Assembly (NCBI RefSeq): GCF_012972705.2
Contig: NZ_JABCSC020000001.1
Coordinates: 930,001-994,000 of the forward strand
DNA length: 64,000 nt
DNA from: Uliginosibacterium aquaticum
Lineage (GTDB): Bacteria > Pseudomonadota > Gammaproteobacteria > Burkholderiales > Rhodocyclaceae
Direction: 5' to 3'
Both the position numbers and the translations under genes were made by a program. This document shows, piece after piece, positions 63,661 to 64,000 of this stretch (the first letter of the stretch is position 1; each line of letters begins with the position of its first letter). The notes beneath the pieces were generated by a model that saw nothing but the letters and a program-made list of their open reading frames with translations, was not told the origin of the DNA and did no database searches.

Positions 63661-64000
63661 ATGCCTCTTGATTCCCGTTCCGCTGCCTGGCTGGCGATGC
63701 TGCATCGCATCGATGCGCCGCGCCTGCATGAGTTGCCGGTCGAGGTCGCACGGCGCAGTTTCTACAAGCTGATGTTTGCCTATCGCGGCGAGCCGGAAGC
63801 GGTTGCTGCTGTCGAAGAACTGCAGCTCATGCGCCGTGAGCATGCCGGTGGTCCGCTGGTGGCACGTTTGTATCGACCGAGTCTGGAGACCGGTTTGCCG
63901 GTGATCCTGTGGCTGCATGGCGGTGGCTGGACGCTGGGCGATGTGGCTGCTTACGATGCCTGGTGTCGCGCCCTGGCCAATGCCACAGGCATGGCTGTGG
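63661..64000 (+). CDS. HSL-type alpha/beta hydrolase (3' partial)
   Basis: First 113 residues of an alpha/beta hydrolase (alpha/beta hydrolase fold-3, hormone-sensitive-lipase type), cut by the window end. VARLYRPS is followed by ILWLHGGGWTLGD with the oxyanion HGGGW motif; the catalytic Ser lies beyond. Starts 47 nt past lapD, so possibly co-transcribed. Probable esterase or lipase; substrate unknown. Confidence 0.85.
   Translation, partial: MPLDSRSAAWLAMLHRIDAPRLHELPVEVARRSFYKLMFAYRGEPEAVAAVEELQLMRREHAGGPLVARLYRPSLETGLPVILWLHGGGWTLGDVAAYDAWCRALANATGMAV

Overview
High-GC chromosomal DNA of a Gram-negative bacterium. The gene content and order fit a betaproteobacterium, possibly Rhodocyclales: rplU-rpmA-obg-proB divergent from ispB, glnE divergent from yhdP-nit-tldD, a TorF-type porin, a two-domain polyphosphate:AMP phosphotransferase and a large che cluster. 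The genus cannot be fixed from the sequence alone. Coding density is high. There is one tRNA (Pro, CGG) and no rRNA, intact prophage, CRISPR array or intact insertion sequence.

Layout. 1-1.75 kb: end of a sulfate ABC transporter (cysW partial, cysA). 1.9-7.6 kb, minus strand: a membrane-anchored DUF2726-like protein, a CueR-type copper regulator, a Cache chemoreceptor and the CopA copper ATPase. 7.7-13.5 kb: porin, then eutC, eutB and an ethanolamine permease, divergent from an AraC/EutR-type activator. 13.5-17.4 kb: CopZ-like chaperone, MORN-repeat protein, small alpha/beta hydrolase, and a copper-handling operon (DUF2946, YcnI, PCuAC). 17.4-28 kb: housekeeping genes (pap, S41 lipoprotein protease, DAHP synthase, proB, obg, rpmA, rplU, ispB, tRNA-Pro, CNNM/CorC-like protein). 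28.4-38.8 kb: chemotaxis cluster cheY-mcp-STAS-cheA-mcp-cheW-cheD-cheB, then a secreted Cache protein and another receptor. 38.9-42.1 kb: DUF2238 protein, a frameshifted GNAT pseudogene, a small lipoprotein and a PL3 pectate lyase. 42.2-51.3 kb: glnE / yhdP-nit-tldD. 51.3-59 kb: an accessory-looking stretch (old yellow enzyme/AraC pair, LysR/SDR pair, GST, a chemoreceptor between two diverged direct repeats). 59-63.6 kb: a Lap-type adhesion-control set (TolC-like LapE with an extra C-terminal domain, LapG protease, LapD c-di-GMP receptor). The window ends inside an HSL-type hydrolase.

How the genes work together. Copper: CueR would activate copA and the CopZ gene from MerR-type promoters (TTGACC with a 19-nt spacer) visible before both; PCuAC, YcnI and the DUF2946 protein act in the periplasm or envelope. 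Ethanolamine is imported and cleaved to acetaldehyde and ammonia without microcompartment genes. Chemotaxis: five receptors lie in the window. The main che cluster has cheB and cheD but no cheR and no stand-alone cheZ; the receptor next to cheY carries a CheZ-like DxxxQ motif near its C-terminus. Biofilm: LapD and LapG would control a surface adhesin that is not encoded here.

Most notable points: the receptor with a CheZ-like motif, the missing cheR, the secreted Cache protein paired with a receptor, the LapE/NTF2-like fusion, the direct repeats around the 57-kb receptor, and a 204-bp MITE-like element with perfect 16-bp terminal inverted repeats.
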